From Myxococcales bacterium (lineage in GTDB: Bacteria > Myxococcota_A > Polyangia > Haliangiales > Haliangiaceae), in NCBI GenBank assembly GCA_016717005.1, contig JADJUF010000016.1:62001-126000 (forward strand): DNA of 64,000 bases, given 5' to 3'. The notes beneath the pieces were generated by a model. That model did not search any database, had not been told where the DNA came from, and was given only the letters and a program-made list of their open reading frames with translations. This document shows, one piece after another, positions 42,148 through 61,420 of this stretch (positions within the stretch are counted from its first letter, which is position 1; every line of letters begins with the position of its first letter). Both the position numbers and the translations under genes were made by a program.

Positions 42148-42167
42148 TGAAATCCTAAATGATTTCA
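42148..42167. promoter_or_regulatory. Perfect inverted repeat in the 5' leader of the beta-barrel operon
   Basis: TGAAATC (42148-42154) and GATTTCA (42161-42167) form a 7-bp perfect inverted repeat with a 6-nt spacer CTAAAT, in locally AT-rich sequence between the promoter and the ATG at 42096. It could be an operator or a leader hairpin. Confidence 0.5.
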
Positions 42168-42201
42168 AATCTTTGCGCGTCATCTAGCTCAACTGCGCGC
42201 A

Positions 42202-42230
42202 ATATTACACGCGCGATTTTCAATTCACAA
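42202..42230 (-). promoter_or_regulatory. Sigma70-type promoter of the beta-barrel pair
   Basis: On the minus strand TTGTGA (42225-42230) and TAATAT (42202-42207) are exactly 17 bp apart, each matching four of six consensus positions, within a markedly AT-richer stretch. The leader to the ATG would be about 100 nt and contains the inverted repeat at 42148-42167. Confidence 0.6.
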
Positions 42231-42312
42231 GACCACGCGTGACATTCAGTGGTTGCGCGATCGACCTGGGAAATCCTCGACGGGGCGTGGGTGGCCCGCG
42301 CGGGCCGATCCG

Positions 42313-50461
<8,149 letters not shown>

Positions 50462-50488
50462 CCCGACGGGGCCCGGCACCCGACGCCG

Positions 50489-51075
<587 letters not shown>

Positions 51076-51215
51076 GGTTCCCGTCGCGGCACTGCTCGCG
51101 AACGTGTCTTGGCTCACAGACGGGCGCGCCGTTGATGACATCCCACTTTCCGTCGGGATTTCACCGGTCTGACACACGTGGGCGGGTGTCCGTCGCCATG
51201 ACGCGGCGCGCGGAG

Positions 51216-51231
51216 TGTGACTCTGGCGACA
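51216..51231. promoter_or_regulatory. Possible CRP-type operator upstream of the crp-like gene
   Basis: TGTGACTCTGGCGACA has the TGTGA-N6-TCACA layout with a perfect left half and three of five right-half matches, about 190 bp upstream of the regulator's ATG. The 51076-51417 gap shows no further clear element; a second TGTGA...TCACG pair at 51269-51286 has the wrong 8-bp spacing. Confidence 0.25.
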
Positions 51232-51417
51232 GAAACCACGACACGAACGCCGCGGGTGCCAACGAAAATGTGAAGCCAAGGTCACGGTTGGCCGCCAGCC
51301 CCGGGATTCAAACCGTCAAGAACAGCGGAGATCGTCGAGTTCATCCGGATCGGCACCTCCCTTGCTTTAGTGACACCCGTATTCGCTTCGCTTCGTCACG
51401 AACCAAGGAGTCAGTCC

Positions 51418-52194
<777 letters not shown>

Positions 52195-52275
52195 TCCGAC
52201 GGGATCGCCTGGAATCCCTCGCAGATCCAAGCTGTTGAGTTGACACGCGGGGCAACTCGCGACAAGCCTCATACC

Positions 52276-53462
<1,187 letters not shown>

Positions 53463-53466
<4 letters not shown>

Positions 53467-54308
53467 CCGACCCGGCGCCGCCGCCGCGCCACTCGTTCGT
53501 CGCGGACGTCGTCACCGGCGTCGCCGACGCGTTCCGGCCGGTCGTGCGGCTGCTCGACCGCTTCGGCGACCACGTCATCCTGATGGGGCGCGCCCTGGCG
53601 TGGCTGCCGCGGCGGCCGTTCCGGCCGGGCACCTACCTCGAGGCGTGCGAGTACATCGGCGTCGGCAGCCTGCCGATCGTGCTCCTGGTCGGGCTGTTCA
53701 CCGGCATGGTCATGGGCCTGCAGGCGGTGTTCGCGTTCCGGCAGTTCCAGCTCGAGTCGTTCGCCGGCGGCACCACCGGCCTGGCGCTGGCGGTCGAGCT
53801 GGCGCCGGTGCTGTCGGCGCTGATGCTGTCGGGCCGGGCCGGCGCCGGCATCGCCACCGAGCTCGGCACGATGCGCATCACCGAGCAGATCGACGCGCTC
53901 GAGTCGATGGCGGTGTCGCCGCTGCAGTTCCTGATCCTGCCGCGGCTGGTGGCCGGCATGCTGATGGCGCCGATCCTGTCGCTCCTGTTCTTCATCATCG
54001 GCATGGCCGGCTGCTACTTCATGACGGTCGTCGTCAACCACGTCGACCACGGCCAGTTCGTGCTCCACACCCGCGATCTGCTCAGCTCGTCCGACGTGCT
54101 CCAGGGCATGATCAAGTCGATCGTGTTCGGCCTGATCGTGATCCTGATCGGCTGCTACCAGGGCTTCAACGCCGCCGGCGGCGGGCGCGGCGTCGGCCTC
54201 GGCACCACCCGCGCCGTGGTCTACTCGTCGGTGGCGGTGCTGATCAGCGACTACTTCCTGACCGACATCCTGCTGCGGGTGATGTCGAGCGACGGCGGTG
54301 GTCGATGA
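53463..54308 (+). CDS. mlaE: MlaE-family ABC transporter permease
   Basis: A 281-residue inner-membrane permease of the MlaE/TTG2B family. The conserved block GRAGAGIATELGTMRITEQIDALESM forms the coupling region, with hydrophobic helices before and after (IVLLVGLFTGMVMGLQAV, LLFFIIGMAGCYFMTVVV) and a final QGFNAAGGGRGVG followed by VVYSSVAVLISDYFLTDILL. It moves phospholipids between inner and outer membranes with the ATPase and MCE subunits. GTG start overlaps alr, and its stop overlaps mlaF (ATGA). Confidence 0.92.
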
Positions 54309-55114
54309 CCGCGCCCGCCGCCGCGTCGATGGCCGAGGCCGATCCGCGCTGGCACATGCGCGTGCGCGGGCTGACCAAGTCGTTCGGCCCCAAGACCGTG
54401 CTCGAGCGGCTCGATCTCGACATCGAGCGCGGCAAGATCAACGTCATCATCGGGGCGTCGGGCGCCGGCAAGAGCGTGCTGATCAAGCACTTCATGTGCC
54501 TGCTGCGCCCCGATCGCGGCTCGGTCTGGGTCGACGGCACCGACGTGTTCGCGTTGACCGGCAAGGCGCTGTCGAACTTCCGGCGCAAGTTCGGCCTGGT
54601 GTTCCAGTTCGCGGCGCTGTTCGACTCGCTCACGGTCGAGGAGAACTGCGCGTTCCCGCTGCGCGAGCACACCAAGCTCGGCCGGGCCGAGATCAAGGAG
54701 ATCGTCCGCGACCGCCTGACCGCGCTCGGCCTCGACGGCTTCCAGGGCGCCTACCCGGGCTCGCTGTCGGGCGGCCAGCGCAAGCGGGTGGGGCTGGCCC
54801 GGGCGCTGGTGCTCGAGCCCGAGATCCTGATGTTCGACGAGCCGACCACCGGCCTCGATCCGCTGGCCACGCGCAACGTCGACGACATGATCCTGTCGGT
54901 CATGGAGCGGTATAAGGTGACCTCCGTGGTCATCTCGCACGACATGGCGTCGGTGTTCCGCATCGCGGATCGCATCGCCATGCTCCACGAGCGCAAGATC
55001 CTGGTGGCCGGCACCGTCGACGAGATCCGCGCGTCGACGATCCCCTACCTGTACGAGTTCATCCGCACCTCGGGCGTGGCGGCCGCGCACGCGGCGCCGG
55101 AGGTGGCGTCGTGA
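54305..55114 (+). CDS. mlaF: MlaF-family ABC transporter ATPase
   Basis: A 269-residue ATPase. Walker A IIGASGAGKSVLIKHF (about residue 54), Q-loop VFQFAALFDSL, signature LSGGQRKRVGLARAL, Walker B LMFDEPTTGLDP and His switch VVISHDM are in order; the phospholipid-importer type LFDSLTVEENCAFPLREH stretch supports MlaF. It energises the MlaE permease. It overlaps mlaE and mlaD by 4 bp on both sides. No mlaB or mlaC follows. Confidence 0.93.
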   Translation: MTAPAAASMAEADPRWHMRVRGLTKSFGPKTVLERLDLDIERGKINVIIGASGAGKSVLIKHFMCLLRPDRGSVWVDGTDVFALTGKALSNFRRKFGLVFQFAALFDSLTVEENCAFPLREHTKLGRAEIKEIVRDRLTALGLDGFQGAYPGSLSGGQRKRVGLARALVLEPEILMFDEPTTGLDPLATRNVDDMILSVMERYKVTSVVISHDMASVFRIADRIAMLHERKILVAGTVDEIRASTIPYLYEFIRTSGVAAAHAAPEVAS

Positions 55115-56694
55115 GGCCGGTCGCCGCCGGCGTCAAGGTCGGGCTGCTGGTGCTCGCGCTCCTGGCCGGCTCGTACACCGTCTGGAAGAGCCTGGGCGCC
55201 GATCCCGCCGGCTCGGACAACATCACGCTGTGGGCGCGGTTCCGCGACGCCTCGGGCATGCCGGTCGGCTCGAAGGTCGTCGTCGCCGGCCTGCCGGTCG
55301 GCGAGATCACGAGCCTGCAGATCGACGGCCGCTACGCCAAGGTCCGCTTCAAGATCCGCGCGGACGTGCCGGTGTGGTCGAGCGCGGTCGTGTTCAAGAA
55401 GGCCGCGTCGCTGCTCGGCGACCACTACCTCGAGATCGATCCCGGCAGCGCCGAGGGCGCGGCCGAGACCGGCGAGCTGGCGCCGGCGACCCGGCTCGGC
55501 AACGGCGACCAGATCGTCAAGGTCGTCGAGTCGACCTCGCCCGACGCGCTCCTGCGCCGCCTCGATCAGAGCCTGCCCAACGTCGACGCGGTGCTGCTGT
55601 CGGTCAAGGATCTGTCCGAGGACATGCGCCGCCTGGTCAACGGCCCGATCGCGTCGGTGGCCAACCGGGTCGACGACCTGGTCCAGCGCGAGGCGCAGAC
55701 CGTCAAGGACATCCTCGACCGCGCCGACCGCGCGGTCGGGCGCATCGACCAGATCGCCGCCGACATCCGGTCGATGTCGGGCGGCGCCGATGAGCGGGTC
55801 AAGGCGATCCTGGCCAACCTCGAGGAGGCCTCGGCCGAGGCCCGGGCGCTGGTGGCCTCGGCCAAGGACGAGGTCGCGCTGACCGGCGACAAGGTGCGCG
55901 AGAAGCTCGACCTGGTCGATCAGGTGCTCGCCAGCACCGCCAGCATCACCGCCAAGATCGACGAGGACCGCGGCACGCTCGGGCGCCTGGTCAACGACCC
56001 CACGATCGCCGACAACGTCGAGGAGATCACCGAGGACGCCAAGGGCTTCCTCGGCACGCTCTTCAAGATGCAGACCTACGTCGGCCTACGCAGCGAGTAC
56101 AACGTCTTCGCCGGCATGGCCCGGCACTACATCGCGGTCGAGCTGCACACGCGCCCGGACAAGTACTACCTGATCGAGATCGAGCGCGGCCCGCGCGGCG
56201 GCTACCCCGACACCCAGCTGGTGTTCGATCCCGCGGCCGGTTCCGACCAGTGGGTCCGGACGACCACGATCGACGACGGCTTCCGGTTCACGTTCCAGTT
56301 CGCCAAGCGCTTCGACTGGATGACCCTGCGCTACGGCATCAAGGAGTCGAGCGGCGGCGTCGGCGTCGACGCCGACGTCCGCTGGTGGGGCCGCGGCCTG
56401 CACATGTCGGTCGACGTGTTCGACGCGTCGTTCGATCAGTTCCCGCGGGTCAAGCTGGCCGCGGCGTTCGAGCTGTTGCGGGGCGTCTACATCCTCGGCG
56501 GCATGGACGACGTGCTCAACCCGGCCGACACCCTGACGGTGCGCACCGGCGCCAGCGACGTGCCGGCGCAGTTCGAGGAGTACCACTTCGGCCGCGACGT
56601 CTTCGTCGGCGGCATGATCCGGTTCAACGACCACGACCTCGCGGCGCTGCTCGCGATCGGCGGCGGCGCGCTGTCGGGCATCTCGAAGAAGTGA
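55111..56694 (+). CDS. mlaD: MCE-domain protein (MlaD-like) with a long C-terminal region
   Basis: A 527-residue protein starting at GTG. An N-terminal membrane anchor (VGLLVLALLAGSYTVW) is followed by the MCE domain (residues about 38-115, GMPVGSKVVVAGLPVGEI). Long helices of MCE-tunnel type follow at about 140-305 (DEALLRRLDQSL-type, then RRLVNGPIASVANRVDDLV and DKVREKLDLVDQVLAST). The C-terminal 200 residues are strongly beta-patterned (YVGLRSEYNVFAGMARHYIA, FRFTFQFAKRFDWMTLRYGI), resembling outer-membrane beta-barrel strands. This could let one protein bridge inner and outer membranes. The GTG overlaps the mlaF stop. Confidence 0.85.
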   Translation: MRPVAAGVKVGLLVLALLAGSYTVWKSLGADPAGSDNITLWARFRDASGMPVGSKVVVAGLPVGEITSLQIDGRYAKVRFKIRADVPVWSSAVVFKKAASLLGDHYLEIDPGSAEGAAETGELAPATRLGNGDQIVKVVESTSPDALLRRLDQSLPNVDAVLLSVKDLSEDMRRLVNGPIASVANRVDDLVQREAQTVKDILDRADRAVGRIDQIAADIRSMSGGADERVKAILANLEEASAEARALVASAKDEVALTGDKVREKLDLVDQVLASTASITAKIDEDRGTLGRLVNDPTIADNVEEITEDAKGFLGTLFKMQTYVGLRSEYNVFAGMARHYIAVELHTRPDKYYLIEIERGPRGGYPDTQLVFDPAAGSDQWVRTTTIDDGFRFTFQFAKRFDWMTLRYGIKESSGGVGVDADVRWWGRGLHMSVDVFDASFDQFPRVKLAAAFELLRGVYILGGMDDVLNPADTLTVRTGASDVPAQFEEYHFGRDVFVGGMIRFNDHDLAALLAIGGGALSGISKK

Positions 56695-56835
56695 CACCCC
56701 GGGGGCGTCGGGCAGGGACGCCGCGGCGGCCGCACGCTGTCGGGCATCTCGAAGGAGTGACGCGGTGCCGGCCGCGCCGGCGTCGGGCAGGGACGCCGCA
56801 GCCGCGGCGCGCTGTCGGCGTCTCCAAGGAGTGAC
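56671..56835. repeat. Three tandem copies of the mlaD 3' end
   Basis: The last codons of mlaD, CTGTCGGGCATCTCGAAG followed by a stop (from 56671), recur at about 56737 and, more diverged, at about 56812, with spacings of 66 and 75 bp. Each is followed by a GGCGTCGGGCAGGGACGCC-like sequence that can form a small hairpin. This suggests repeated duplication of the mlaD end together with its downstream hairpin. Confidence 0.75.
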
Positions 56836-56883
56836 GCCGCGACGGCGGCGGCGCCGGCGCGGGGAGGGCTGGGGATCGGGTGG

Positions 56884-57090
56884 TCAGCGACTCACGGTCG
56901 CCAGGAGGCCGATGCTCACGCCGAGGCCGGTCATGAGCAGCGGGTTCTCACGGTTGGGTCAACCGCTGTCGCAGCCGTAGAAGTAGTAGAAGGCAAACCC
57001 GGCCAGGCCGCCGACCACGGCGCCGGCGATCGGCAGCCAGGGGCGCGGCCGCAGGCGCGGCACCGCAGGATCTCGATCCGTGGCAGGCAT
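56884..57090 (-). CDS. Candidate selenoprotein: DUF6132-like small membrane protein with in-frame TGA
   Basis: The frame starts at the ATG 57088-57090 and reads a Pro/Arg N-terminus, a hydrophobic helix ([20 protein letters not shown]), then YGCDSG followed by TGA (56959-56961). Without a break it continues [19 protein letters not shown] and ATVSR to a TGA at 56884, 68 residues in all. The helix plus GC-x-S/T-G-x-C-P-x-x-x-NP pattern resembles DUF6132-type small proteins, in which a Cys would stand close to the TGA position. A strong hairpin (56909-56943) begins 15 nt after the TGA. Together these support recoding to selenocysteine; a simple nonsense mutation or sequencing error is the alternative. 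Confidence 0.6.
56909..56943 (-). promoter_or_regulatory. Candidate bacterial SECIS hairpin
   Basis: On the minus strand the stem pairs CCG (56941-56943) with CGG (56909-56911) and TGCTCA (56934-56939) with TGAGCA (56913-56918), separated by one C/T mismatch. Above an internal loop, CCG (56928-56930) pairs with CGG (56921-56923), closing a GCCT apical loop. The apical loop begins with G and lies about 32 nt after the TGA, within the distance known for bacterial SECIS elements. The stem lies entirely in the coding sequence. Confidence 0.5.
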
Positions 57091-57134
57091 CAGCGCTCAG
57101 GCTAGCGCGGAACCGGCGAAGGGAAACACCGGGC

Positions 57135-57536
<402 letters not shown>

Positions 57537-57560
57537 CCAGCTCCGCCACGGGCTCGTCGC

Positions 57561-59219
57561 TCAGGGCGGGTACAGCGCGCCGCAGGTGTCGACCGCGCCG
57601 GCCACGCCAGGCTCGGCGGTCATCGGGCCGTCGCCGCCGTACTGCTGGCGCTGCGCGGTGGTCAGCGCGCGCGCGCCGGCGATCGCGCCCAGCACGGTCG
57701 CGCCCTCGGTCGGCGTGCGCGCGAACGTGGCGCGGTCGACCGCGTACAGGCCGAAGTGCGGCCGGAAGCCCTCGGCCCACTCGAAGTTGTCGTAGAGGCT
57801 CCAGTAGTAGAAGCCGCGCACGTCGACGCCCTCGGCCCGGGCCCGCTCGATCTGCTCGAGCACGCGCACGATGTTCTCGGCGCGGCGCGCGCCGACGTCG
57901 GTGGCGATGCCCGACTCCGAGACCACCAGCGGCAGGTCGGGGTAGCGCGCGGCCATCGCGACCAGCACGTCGTGGATGCCGGGCGCGTAGAACTCGTAGC
58001 CCATCGTCGGCACGCACCAGCTGACGTCGCCGGGCGGCAGGCAGCTGCCGAAGTCGAACATGCCGAAGCACGGCGACAGGCCGAGCTCGCGGATCGCCTG
58101 CGACTGGCCGGTGACGCCGGTGCGGAAGTAGTACTGCACGCCCAGCCAGTCGAGCTTGCCGCGCCAGTCGGGGTGGGCCTCGTCGCCGGTGCCGTCGAAG
58201 TCGGTGTCGAAGCTGCCGGAGCGGAGCGCGTCGATCGCGAGGTAGTGGTAGAGGTACTCGACCTTGGCGCGGGCGGCCTCGTCGCGGGGATCGGTCGACA
58301 GCTGGTTGTTGCCGGCGGCCCGCCAGTCGGCCACCGACAGGGTCAGGCCGACCGCCGCGGCGACGCCGTCGCCGTCGGCGTCGGTGGTGTCCGCGGCCTT
58401 GATCGCGTCGTACATCGCGGCGTGGGCGGCGAGGTAGTCGCGGACGATCGGGACGAAGTCGGCGAACAGCGACGTGATCGTGAAGCGGCCCGGCGGGAAC
58501 GTGCCGATGCCGTACGCGGCCAGCAGGTAGTTGACGGGCTCGTTGAGCGTGCCCCACTCGTCGACGCGGTCGCCGTAGCGACGCGCCAGCTCGCCGGCGA
58601 GCTCGGCCATCTCGGCGATGACCTCGGGGCCGCCGGCGCCGCCGAGGCCGCACAGGTTGGTGTCGGTCGGCTGGCCCGGCACCGGGTTGTTCGCGCAGCT
58701 GGGATCGCGCGGATCGGCGACCCACACCGGGTTCGAGAAGTGATGGACCGTGAGCATCGGCCGGATGCCGCGCGCGACCAGCGCGTCGAGGACCGCGTCG
58801 TAGTGCGCGAACGCGGCCTCGTCCCAGACGTCGCGGGTCGGCTCGACCCGGGCCCACTCGATGCTGAACCGGTAGCTGTCGAGGTGGGTGTCGGCGACCA
58901 GCGCGACGTCGGCGAGCGCGCGGGTGTAGCCGCCGACGGCGTCACCGACGAACTCGCGGCCCTTGCCCATGCCGCCCTCGGCCACGGGCCGGGTCCACAG
59001 GTACCAGTCGGTGTTGGGGTTGACGTCCTCGATCTGCGTGGCGGCGCTCGCGGCGCCGAAGCGGAATGTCCCGGCGCCGGTCGCGCCGGTCAGCGGGCCC
59101 ATGGCGGGGTAGGTGATCGGTGCGGGCGGCGGCGCCGTGCCGTCGTCGCCGCAGGCCAGCACGAGCACGGACAGGGCAGCGACGACGAGCGGCAGGCGAG
59201 GGCGAGGCATCGGTCGCAT
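57561..59219 (-). CDS. Glycoside hydrolase family 1-like lipoprotein
   Basis: A 552-residue protein with a lipoprotein signal ([13 protein letters not shown]). The body is a GH1-type beta/alpha barrel: [11 protein letters not shown] near residue 55, [21 protein letters not shown], acid/base Glu in WGTLNEPVN, nucleophile Glu in VVSESGIA, and the GH1 end motif [14 protein letters not shown] followed by HFGLYAVD. It probably hydrolyses beta-glucosides or related sugars at the cell surface. Two Cys-containing loops ([18 protein letters not shown]) are lineage-specific additions. ATG at 59217-59219 is used; one three codons later is equally plausible. Confidence 0.87.
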   Translation of the reverse strand: MRPMPRPRLPLVVAALSVLVLACGDDGTAPPPAPITYPAMGPLTGATGAGTFRFGAASAATQIEDVNPNTDWYLWTRPVAEGGMGKGREFVGDAVGGYTRALADVALVADTHLDSYRFSIEWARVEPTRDVWDEAAFAHYDAVLDALVARGIRPMLTVHHFSNPVWVADPRDPSCANNPVPGQPTDTNLCGLGGAGGPEVIAEMAELAGELARRYGDRVDEWGTLNEPVNYLLAAYGIGTFPPGRFTITSLFADFVPIVRDYLAAHAAMYDAIKAADTTDADGDGVAAAVGLTLSVADWRAAGNNQLSTDPRDEAARAKVEYLYHYLAIDALRSGSFDTDFDGTGDEAHPDWRGKLDWLGVQYYFRTGVTGQSQAIRELGLSPCFGMFDFGSCLPPGDVSWCVPTMGYEFYAPGIHDVLVAMAARYPDLPLVVSESGIATDVGARRAENIVRVLEQIERARAEGVDVRGFYYWSLYDNFEWAEGFRPHFGLYAVDRATFARTPTEGATVLGAIAGARALTTAQRQQYGGDGPMTAEPGVAGAVDTCGALYPP

Positions 59220-59307
59220 GGTGCCAGCGGCGGGCGGCGATCGCACGATCGCCCGGGCCCGTCCGTGCGAACCTCGTAACGCTGCGGAACTCCATGGGTG
59301 ATGCGCC

Positions 59308-59335
59308 TTGACTCCGGGCGACCGGTCCATATACT
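59308..59335 (+). promoter_or_regulatory. Sigma70-type promoter of yceD-rpmF-plsX
   Basis: TTGACT (59308-59313) and TATACT (59330-59335) each match five of six consensus positions and are 16 bp apart. The start codon of yceD (59357) follows about 21 nt after the -10 box. It is the best promoter match found in the window. Confidence 0.75.
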
Positions 59336-59356
59336 CACGCGCCTCCCGAGGACCCT

Positions 59357-59959
59357 GTGCGCGCCCCTGCCATCGCCAACCCGTACCACGTCGCCATCCG
59401 CGAGCTGCCGCTCACCCGTCGGCTCGACGTGGCGCAGGCGTTCGTGGCCGCGGCGGTCGCGGGCATGCCGCTGCGCGAGGCGCTCGGCGACGATCACGGC
59501 TCGGTCGTCGACGGCGGTGAGGTCGAGGTCGAGCTCACGTTCGACGACAACACGGTGTTCGTCCGGGGCTCGGTCCGCGGCACGATCGCGATCGCCTGCA
59601 GCCGCTGCGTCACCCCGGTCGCGGTCACCTTCGACGAGCGCGTCCAGGTCACCTACGTCCCCGCCGCCGACCTGGCGCCGGCCGACGGCGCGGCGATCGA
59701 CGACGACGACGACGAGGACGGCGTCGAGCTGGCCTCCGACGAGCTCGACGTCTACCCGTACGAGGGCGACATCGTCGACCTGACCCCGCTGGTGCGCGAG
59801 CAGTTCGTGCTCGCGGTGCCGTACGCGCCGCTGTGCCGCGAGGACTGCCAGGGCCTGTGCCCGCAGTGCGGCACCGACAAGAACCTGGCGCCCTGTTCCT
59901 GTATCCGCCCTGCCGATCCGCGGTTCGCCGCGCTGGCGGGGGTGAAGCTCCCGTCGTAG
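59357..59959 (+). CDS. yceD: YceD/DUF177 family protein
   Basis: A 200-residue protein of the DUF177 family, which in bacteria almost always precedes rpmF and is linked to 23S rRNA maturation. It has the family pattern GTIAIACSRCVTPVAVTFDE near residue 75, an acidic Asp/Glu run near 115, and a Cys-rich end (CREDCQGLCPQCGTDKN) that could bind metal. GTG start at 59357. It lies 38 bp before rpmF. Confidence 0.9.
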   Translation: MRAPAIANPYHVAIRELPLTRRLDVAQAFVAAAVAGMPLREALGDDHGSVVDGGEVEVELTFDDNTVFVRGSVRGTIAIACSRCVTPVAVTFDERVQVTYVPAADLAPADGAAIDDDDDEDGVELASDELDVYPYEGDIVDLTPLVREQFVLAVPYAPLCREDCQGLCPQCGTDKNLAPCSCIRPADPRFAALAGVKLPS

Positions 59960-59997
59960 TCCCCCACGTCCCAAGCCCACGAGCCCGAGAGTAAGTC

Positions 59998-60204
59998 ATG
60001 GCCCTTCAGAAGCGTCGCCGCGGTCCCGCCCGTACTGGTCATCAGCGTTCTGCCTGGATGAAGAAGTCCGGGGAGAACCGGCCTGCCGTCAACGCCTGCC
60101 CCAACTGCGAGGCGCCGCGCATCCCCCACCGGGTGTGCATGGCGTGCGGTTTCTACGACGGCCAGCAGGTCATCGCCGGCACGTCGACCGACGCCGGCGA
60201 GTGA
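59998..60204 (+). CDS. rpmF: 50S ribosomal protein L32
   Basis: A 68-residue ribosomal protein with the basic N-terminus (ALQKRRRGPARTGHQRS) and the zinc-binding pair CPNC...CMAC near residues 34-50. Standard length and position between yceD and plsX. ATG at 59998 follows a purine-rich site (GAGAGTAAG). Confidence 0.95.
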   Translation: MALQKRRRGPARTGHQRSAWMKKSGENRPAVNACPNCEAPRIPHRVCMACGFYDGQQVIAGTSTDAGE

Positions 60205-60237
60205 TCGGCGCGCCGGCCGCGTGAGCGCGGCCGGCGA

Positions 60238-61293
60238 ATGCGGTACGTACGCCGGGTGACCGGCCCTGTGGTGATCGCGATCGATGCGATGGGCTCCGAT
60301 CGCGCGCCCGGCCCCGACGTGGCCGGCGCGGTCGCGGCGGTGCGCGAGGCCCCGGTCGAGGTCGAGCTGTACGGGGATCGCCCCCGGCTCGAGGCCGAGC
60401 TCGCGCGGATCGGCGCGAGCGGCGAGCGGGCGGTGCGCGTGATCCACGCGCCGGAGGTGGTCGGCGGCGACGAGCACGCCGCCGCCGCGTTCCGCAGCAA
60501 GCGCGCCAGCTCGCTGCGGCTGGCGATCGATCGGGTCCACCGCGGCGGCGCGGCGGCGCTGGTCTCGGCCGGCAACAGCGGCGCGGTGCTCGCGCACGCG
60601 CTGTTCGTCCTCGGGCGCAGCCGCGGCGTCGAGCGGCCAGCGCTGGTGACCGTGTTCCCGACCACCGCGGGACCCCTGACCCTGTGCGACGTCGGCGCCA
60701 ACGTCGAGCCGCGCCCGAGCATGCTGGCCCAGTTCGGCGTCCTCGGCGCCGCCTACGACCGCGTCGTCCACGGCCGCGCCCGCCCCCGGGTCGGCCTCTT
60801 GGCCAACGGCACCGAGCCCGGCAAGGGCACCGAGCTGACCCGGGCGGCGGCGCCGCTGCTGGCGGCCGCGGCGGCCCGCGGCGACTTCCAGTTCGTCGGC
60901 TACGTCGAGGGCTCGGGCCTGTGGGACGGCGCGGTCGACGTGGTCGCCACCGACGGCTTCACCGGCAACGTCGTGCTCAAGGCCTGCGAGGGCGTCGCGA
61001 CCGCGCTGTTCGGCCTGGTCCGCCAGCGGCTCACCGAGACCCCGCGCGCCAAGCTGGGTGGGGCCCTGGTGGCGCCGGCGCTGCGCGATCTCGGCCGCCG
61101 CATCGACTTCGCCGAGACCGGCGGCGCGCTCCTGGCCGGGGTCGACGGCGTGGTCGTGATCGCCCACGGCCGCAGCGACACCACCGCGATGAAGAACGCC
61201 GTGCTGATGGCGGCGCGGTTCGCGCGGGCCGATCTCTCGACGCGGATCGCGGCGGTGGTCGAGCACACCGTCGAGCCCCGCGACCTCGCGTGA
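60238..61293 (+). CDS. plsX: Phosphate acyltransferase PlsX
   Basis: A 351-residue enzyme making acyl-phosphate from acyl-ACP for phospholipid synthesis. Recognisable motifs include VVIAIDAMGSDRAPG at the N-terminus, LVSAGNSGAVLAHALFVLG near residue 110, LCDVGANVEPRPSMLAQFG near 155, GLLANGTEPGKGTELTR and ATDGFTGNVVLKACEG. Start at 60238 or the GTG at 60256. It follows rpmF by 33 bp, but the expected fabH does not follow. Confidence 0.93.
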   Translation: MRYVRRVTGPVVIAIDAMGSDRAPGPDVAGAVAAVREAPVEVELYGDRPRLEAELARIGASGERAVRVIHAPEVVGGDEHAAAAFRSKRASSLRLAIDRVHRGGAAALVSAGNSGAVLAHALFVLGRSRGVERPALVTVFPTTAGPLTLCDVGANVEPRPSMLAQFGVLGAAYDRVVHGRARPRVGLLANGTEPGKGTELTRAAAPLLAAAAARGDFQFVGYVEGSGLWDGAVDVVATDGFTGNVVLKACEGVATALFGLVRQRLTETPRAKLGGALVAPALRDLGRRIDFAETGGALLAGVDGVVVIAHGRSDTTAMKNAVLMAARFARADLSTRIAAVVEHTVEPRDLA

Positions 61294-61381
61294 TCGCGCG
61301 CGACGCGGGCGCCATGGCGCACAGCGTCAGTGTTGGCGCGTAGATCCGGTGGCACCGCGCGGCGCTTTTCGCGGGCTCGGT

Positions 61382-61416
61382 GGCTTTCTTCGGGGCCGGG
61401 CGTGTGCAAGAAAGCC
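61382..61416 (+). promoter_or_regulatory. Inverted repeat overlapping the fabD ribosome site
   Basis: GGCTTTCTT (61382-61390) and AAGAAAGCC (61408-61416) are a perfect 9-bp inverted repeat with a 17-nt spacer, ending 4 nt before the fabD ATG. The right arm contains the only purine-rich Shine-Dalgarno-like sequence of fabD, so folding could block translation, or the repeat could be an operator. The region 61294-61381 also contains the 12-bp palindrome GCGCCATGGCGC at 61309-61320. Confidence 0.5.
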
Positions 61417-61420
61417 CGCC

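Noticed and set aside
51310..51340. tRNA-like T-loop (TTTGAAT on the minus strand)
   Set aside because: The flanking bases cannot form the required five-pair stem and no other tRNA arms are present.
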